A stretch of DNA of 64,000 nucleotides from Peptacetobacter sp900539645 (lineage in GTDB: Bacteria > Bacillota > Clostridia > Peptostreptococcales > Peptostreptococcaceae). The DNA is taken from the NCBI RefSeq assembly GCF_047807365.1, contig NZ_JBLOUI010000003.1, positions 1 to 64,000 of the forward strand, read 5' to 3'. The first letter of the stretch is position 1. Every line of letters starts with the position of its first letter. Under the pieces are notes generated by a model that searched no databases, was not told the origin of the DNA, and saw nothing but the letters and a program-made list of their open reading frames with translations. Made by a program: the position numbers and the translations under genes. Shown piece after piece: positions 60,774 to 64,000 of this stretch.

Positions 60774-61232
60774 TTATATTATTTCTATTTCACAAGATTT
60801 TTGTCCTAATATATTTGTTAGACCTTTTCTTCTAAGTCTAGCTACAGCAGTACCTGTATCTTTCTTAGCAAATTTCATTTCATCTGCTTTTAATTCAAGT
60901 AAGTCACCTGCATTTGCTCCTGTTATAGTATCAACAAAAGATTCATCTATTTCATAAACATCACCTCTCATTGGTATATATGCTCTACCAACTTGTCCTG
61001 CTTTTAATATGAAATCAGCATCTGTTTTATCTTCTTTATATCTATGACAATCGCATATTAATATTGCAAACGGTTCACCATCAGTTAAATTTTGAACCTT
61101 TCTTACTTCTTCTCCAACTACGTCTGTCATAACTTCTTTATAACCTATAACTGAACCATTTTCTAAATCTGCTGTGTGTTTTACTGATATATTTCTACCA
61201 GTAGATTTTCTAACTAATGCCATTTTAGCCAT
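60774..61232 (-). CDS. Capsid decoration/stabilisation-like protein
   Basis: 152 residues, Gly- and Lys-rich, beta-type composition (ISVKHTADLENGSVIGYKEVMTD ... FILKAGQVGRAYIPMRGDVYEIDESFVDTITGANAGDLLELKA). Immediately upstream of the capsid gene on the minus strand, a usual site for decoration proteins. Function by position. Confidence 0.65.
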   Translation of the reverse strand: MAKMALVRKSTGRNISVKHTADLENGSVIGYKEVMTDVVGEEVRKVQNLTDGEPFAILICDCHRYKEDKTDADFILKAGQVGRAYIPMRGDVYEIDESFVDTITGANAGDLLELKADEMKFAKKDTGTAVARLRRKGLTNILGQKSCEIEII

Positions 61233-61249
61233 ATTTCTTAATCCTCCTA

Positions 61250-62716
61250 TTAATCTATTTGATTAGCAAATATTCCACCATAGAGTTGTTTTTTTCTCTC
61301 TTTAGTTTCTTGCTCTTTATCTTTTATTTCTTTTTCTTTTAATGAAAATTCTATTTTTAAATTTTCTTCTTTATCATTATCTTTTTTAGTGAATTTAGCT
61401 TTTTTCTTTTCTTCTATCGCTTTCATTCCTTCTAAAACAAATAATTCTCTCTTGAACTCATCTATTGATATTTCTTCTGAATAAACTTTAGAAGTTAATT
61501 CTTCAAGTTCTTCCATAACTAAATCAAATTCAGAAACAACTTCTGAAACTTCTTTTTCAAGTGCCATCTGTTTTTCTTCTTTTTCTTTAGTTTCTTTATA
61601 TTCTTTTAATTCTGAATTTTCTGTTTGTAAAGTATCTAATTCTTCTTTAGTAACTTCAAATTGTTTCTGAAGCTCTTCTTTTTCTTCATTGACTTTAGAA
61701 TATTCTTCATTCATCTGTTCTATTTTATCTTCAAGAACTTTAGTGAATTGAGTATTTCTTAAATCAAAATTAAGCGTTTCTGTATCATTTTCAACTTTTT
61801 TCCAAACAGACACATATTTTGATATATCGTCCATACTTAAAGTTATCTTATTTTCATTTAAAGTGAATGGTATTCCGAATACACTTTTTTGTTCAAAATC
61901 ATATACTATTGCAACAGATTCTTCTGAATCAACATCTTGAAGGGAATATTTTCTATATTCATATTCTTCGCCCCAATGAGATGTTTCTTTGTACATATAG
62001 TTAATAAGTGATTCACCTACTAATCTATATAATTCACTAGAACCTAATCCATATATATCTTTTTCCATTTTGTTTTCACCTTCTTCTATTTCTTTAATCT
62101 TAGATGTTATTTCTTTAGTAAATTCTTCTATGTTAGAATTATTACTAAACATTTCTAAACCACAAGTTCCATTCATTCCTTGTACTACATCGTCACCTAA
62201 AACAGTAACAGCCATAAAATTAAAATCAGTTATATCAGTTATTCCATCTTCTGTAGTTTCAGAATCTAAAACTGCAATTTCCATCGATACCTGTTTTTCG
62301 CCATCTGCATCATCAATTAAAGACAATGCTTCATTAGAATAACCCTCCCAAATATAACAATCTGCAACAAAATGAGTAACCCCACCTATTTCCTCATAAC
62401 GTGGATTGCAACTTTCAGGAAAGACACCTATTGGTTTTTCTAAGTAATACATTTCAATTCCATTCTTAGTTTTCTTTAACTTCATACGATGGTCTGAAAA
62501 ATCTTTTGCATTTCCATCTTCATCAACTATTATATAAGCTAATAAAGGTCTGTTCTTTATTGTTTTTTCGGCTTTTTTTATAGCTTTCTTACTAAAAGAA
62601 GTATTATTACGATTAATACCTTCGTGCATAATATAGACTTTAGCTTTCTTTAAACCAAATTTAGTTTCTTCTTCTTCATAACATCTAATCTTGCAAGGTA
62701 TGTTTATATTTTCCAA
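61250..62716 (-). CDS. Prohead protease/scaffold-like fusion
   Basis: About 488 residues from TTG 62716. The upstream in-frame TTG (62734) overlaps the AAGGAGG ribosome site and is rejected. N-terminal ~190 residues (CYEEEETKFGLKKAKVYIMHEGINRNNTSFSKKAIKKAEKTIKNRPLLAYII ... MEIAVLDSET) resemble phage capsid-maturation protease domains, and the C-terminal ~150 residues are a long acidic coiled coil typical of scaffold proteins. Catalytic residues are not certain. Confidence 0.7.
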   Translation of the reverse strand: MENINIPCKIRCYEEEETKFGLKKAKVYIMHEGINRNNTSFSKKAIKKAEKTIKNRPLLAYIIVDEDGNAKDFSDHRMKLKKTKNGIEMYYLEKPIGVFPESCNPRYEEIGGVTHFVADCYIWEGYSNEALSLIDDADGEKQVSMEIAVLDSETTEDGITDITDFNFMAVTVLGDDVVQGMNGTCGLEMFSNNSNIEEFTKEITSKIKEIEEGENKMEKDIYGLGSSELYRLVGESLINYMYKETSHWGEEYEYRKYSLQDVDSEESVAIVYDFEQKSVFGIPFTLNENKITLSMDDISKYVSVWKKVENDTETLNFDLRNTQFTKVLEDKIEQMNEEYSKVNEEKEELQKQFEVTKEELDTLQTENSELKEYKETKEKEEKQMALEKEVSEVVSEFDLVMEELEELTSKVYSEEISIDEFKRELFVLEGMKAIEEKKKAKFTKKDNDKEENLKIEFSLKEKEIKDKEQETKERKKQLYGGIFANQID

Positions 62717-62734
62717 TTTCTCACCTCCTTGCAA

Positions 62735-62923
62735 TTAAAAATTTAATATATTTGTAAATAAAAAACGCTCTCTATCTTCTTTAGAGAACGTTAATTTATT
62801 ACTATCATTTTTAAATGTATATATTGTTATATTTCCATTTTTTTCAGAATTAAGTAATTTATATCCATTATTTACAAGATATTCTTTATCTTCTTCTGCA
62901 AAAACTTTTACAAATTGTTCCAT
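62735..62923 (-). CDS. Hypothetical small protein
   Basis: 62 residues from ATG 62923 (MEQFVKVFAEEDKEYLVNNGYKLLNSEKNGNITIYTFKND), one base after the portal stop. 'K.F...DK..L..NGY.ll' is a short pattern seen in small proteins next to phage portal genes. Earlier in-frame starts lie inside portal. Confidence 0.65.
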   Translation of the reverse strand: MEQFVKVFAEEDKEYLVNNGYKLLNSEKNGNITIYTFKNDSNKLTFSKEDRERFLFTNILNF

Positions 62924-62924
62924 C

Positions 62925-63992
62925 TTATTCACTCTCACTTTCCCCTGTATTAGTTGAAGAATCAGGATTATCTTCATTAGATGGTCTGCCTTTTTCATCT
63001 TCACTTGAAAGTGTATGTGAAGTTTGCATAGGTAACATTTTTTCTTCTATACCAAGCATTTCTTCATTTAATAATATATTTAATGCTTCTAAAGGAGTAT
63101 ATCCTTGTAAAGCTAAATATTTCTTTTTAGAGCCATAAACAGCTAAATTTTCTCTTTCATTTTTTACCATATTTAATTGATTATATTCTGTTGAATTACA
63201 GAAAACAACCTTCCAATTTTTTGTTTTACTAGTATTTTTTAATATTGTATTTATCCAACTAGCAAACATAGATTGAATTTTTAAAGGTAATAAAGTATCT
63301 ACTACTGCCCCCATAGCTATTGCTTCATTAGAAGATTTACTACCATTGAATAAATCATCATTAAATCCTGTTGCATCATAAATACTTTTTTTAACTTTAG
63401 TAGCATAATCTAAATTTTTAACTCTACTATCTGTTAAAGGTACGCCTTTTATCTCCATAGGAGAAGTAACTACCCCTATTCCACTAGGAACAGCATTTTT
63501 AACCGATTGGTGATATATACCTACAGCATCATAATCTAAAAGATAAGTACCTTTATCATCTATAGGCACTTTTTGTTGAATTAATTTAAAGTTATCTGTG
63601 GTAGCATTGGATAAATCTAAATCTTCTATATCTTCTAATGCCATAAGAGAATCTAGTATATGTGCAAAATAAGGCACACCTTTTATTCCCCATTCATCTA
63701 GTGTAAAAGCAACACCTTTTTCACTAACTTTATAATATTTATTATCGACTAATTCATCTGATTTTAAAGTACCATTTTTCTTTTTATTCCAAGCGTCTTG
63801 AATTTCTTTTGGAAAATAATTTAATTCTTCTTCTGTAATTTTACTTAAATCAATACCATAAACATTTTGCATATTCATATCTTTTCCAACTATAATACAT
63901 ATAGATTGTGGTATTTTAACTATTACAACACTATCTTTAGATTCAATAAGATATATATATAATTCTCCAAAAGTAATTAATTCTTCAAACAT
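62925..63992 (-). CDS. Portal protein, C-terminal part (cut by window edge)
   Basis: 355 residues visible, open to the right edge. PYFAHILDSLMALEDIEDLD, then the helical wing/stem region YATKVKKSIYDATGFNDDLFNGSKSSNEAIAMGAVVDTLLPLKIQSMFASWINTILKN follow portal family patterns. The C-terminal tail is acidic and Ser-rich. The portal forms the 12-mer ring for DNA packaging. The ATG at 63992 is not the true start; the frame is open upstream. Confidence 0.82.
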   Translation of the reverse strand: MFEELITFGELYIYLIESKDSVVIVKIPQSICIIVGKDMNMQNVYGIDLSKITEEELNYFPKEIQDAWNKKKNGTLKSDELVDNKYYKVSEKGVAFTLDEWGIKGVPYFAHILDSLMALEDIEDLDLSNATTDNFKLIQQKVPIDDKGTYLLDYDAVGIYHQSVKNAVPSGIGVVTSPMEIKGVPLTDSRVKNLDYATKVKKSIYDATGFNDDLFNGSKSSNEAIAMGAVVDTLLPLKIQSMFASWINTILKNTSKTKNWKVVFCNSTEYNQLNMVKNERENLAVYGSKKKYLALQGYTPLEALNILLNEEMLGIEEKMLPMQTSHTLSSEDEKGRPSNEDNPDSSTNTGESESE

Positions 63993-64000
63993 CCAACGGA

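Noticed and set aside
1..64000. tRNA genes and CRISPR arrays
   Set aside because: No cloverleaf with a GGTTCGAATCC-type T-arm and no regularly spaced repeats were seen on either strand; a computed scan (tRNAscan-SE) would settle the former.

Overview
The window is a strongly AT-rich stretch of a tailed, temperate bacteriophage (or prophage) of a Clostridium-like Firmicute. The evidence for the host is indirect: AT-rich codon use, GGAGG-type ribosome binding sites with many TTG starts, oxygen-sensitive ribonucleotide reduction (NrdD/NrdG), a Clostridium-type amidase endolysin and BhlA/UviB plus Hol44-type holins. The phage has a long tail: the tape measure protein is about 2,528 residues after removal of an insertion. 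Both window edges cut genes (nrdD on the left, portal on the right).

Layout. 1-5604 (+): a class III ribonucleotide reductase gene nrdD broken by the end of a group II intron and by two group I introns that each carry an HNH homing endonuclease; then a Panacea-domain protein, NrdG and FolD. 5605-7800: a regulatory and mobile stretch with a consensus promoter, a 25-codon hydrophobic ORF, several strong hairpins, a TnpB (RuvC) nuclease gene flanked on both sides by the same two-hairpin module, and a promoter region with repeated TTGAGAA motifs. 7801-21531 (+): a tightly packed early region of about 35 small genes: two Tad2-like (DUF2829) proteins, a HigA-type HTH protein, metallophosphoesterase, radical SAM protein, an ImmA/IrrE-like protein lacking the zinc motif, a P-loop/DUF1653 fusion, a ClpP-like protease, guanylate kinase, RuvC-like resolvase, DHH phosphoesterase, a predicted lipoprotein and many unknown or membrane peptides. 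A bidirectional terminator (21539-21566) separates this from everything to the right, which is on the minus strand.

21573-24706 (-): integrase with a repeat-rich control region, a small membrane protein and a second complete tyrosine recombinase. 24760-26979 (-): lysis cassette (two holin candidates, a glucosaminidase and an amidase endolysin with an internal ribosome binding site for its cell-wall-binding domain). 27046-34398 (-): tail-tip/receptor module containing a diversity-generating retroelement (DGR): reverse transcriptase, template repeat and a lectin-fold target whose variable repeat differs from the template at 33 of 151 positions, every one a template adenine. 34410-44745 (-): tail fibres and baseplate (BppU-like fibre, S74 self-cleaving fibre, coiled-coil tail proteins, tail endopeptidase-like protein). 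44799-45479: a membrane-anchored accessory gene. 45508-53435: tape measure gene split by a 341-base non-coding insertion that looks like a self-splicing intron. 53584-63992: chaperone, tail tube, connector, capsid, decoration, scaffold/protease-like and portal genes.

How it works together: the left arm makes dNTPs anaerobically and manipulates the host, the right arm builds and releases the virion, and the DGR varies the receptor-binding lectin. Conserved genes (nrdD active-site codons, tape measure) serve as insertion sites for introns. All functions are read from motifs and gene order; no searches were run.
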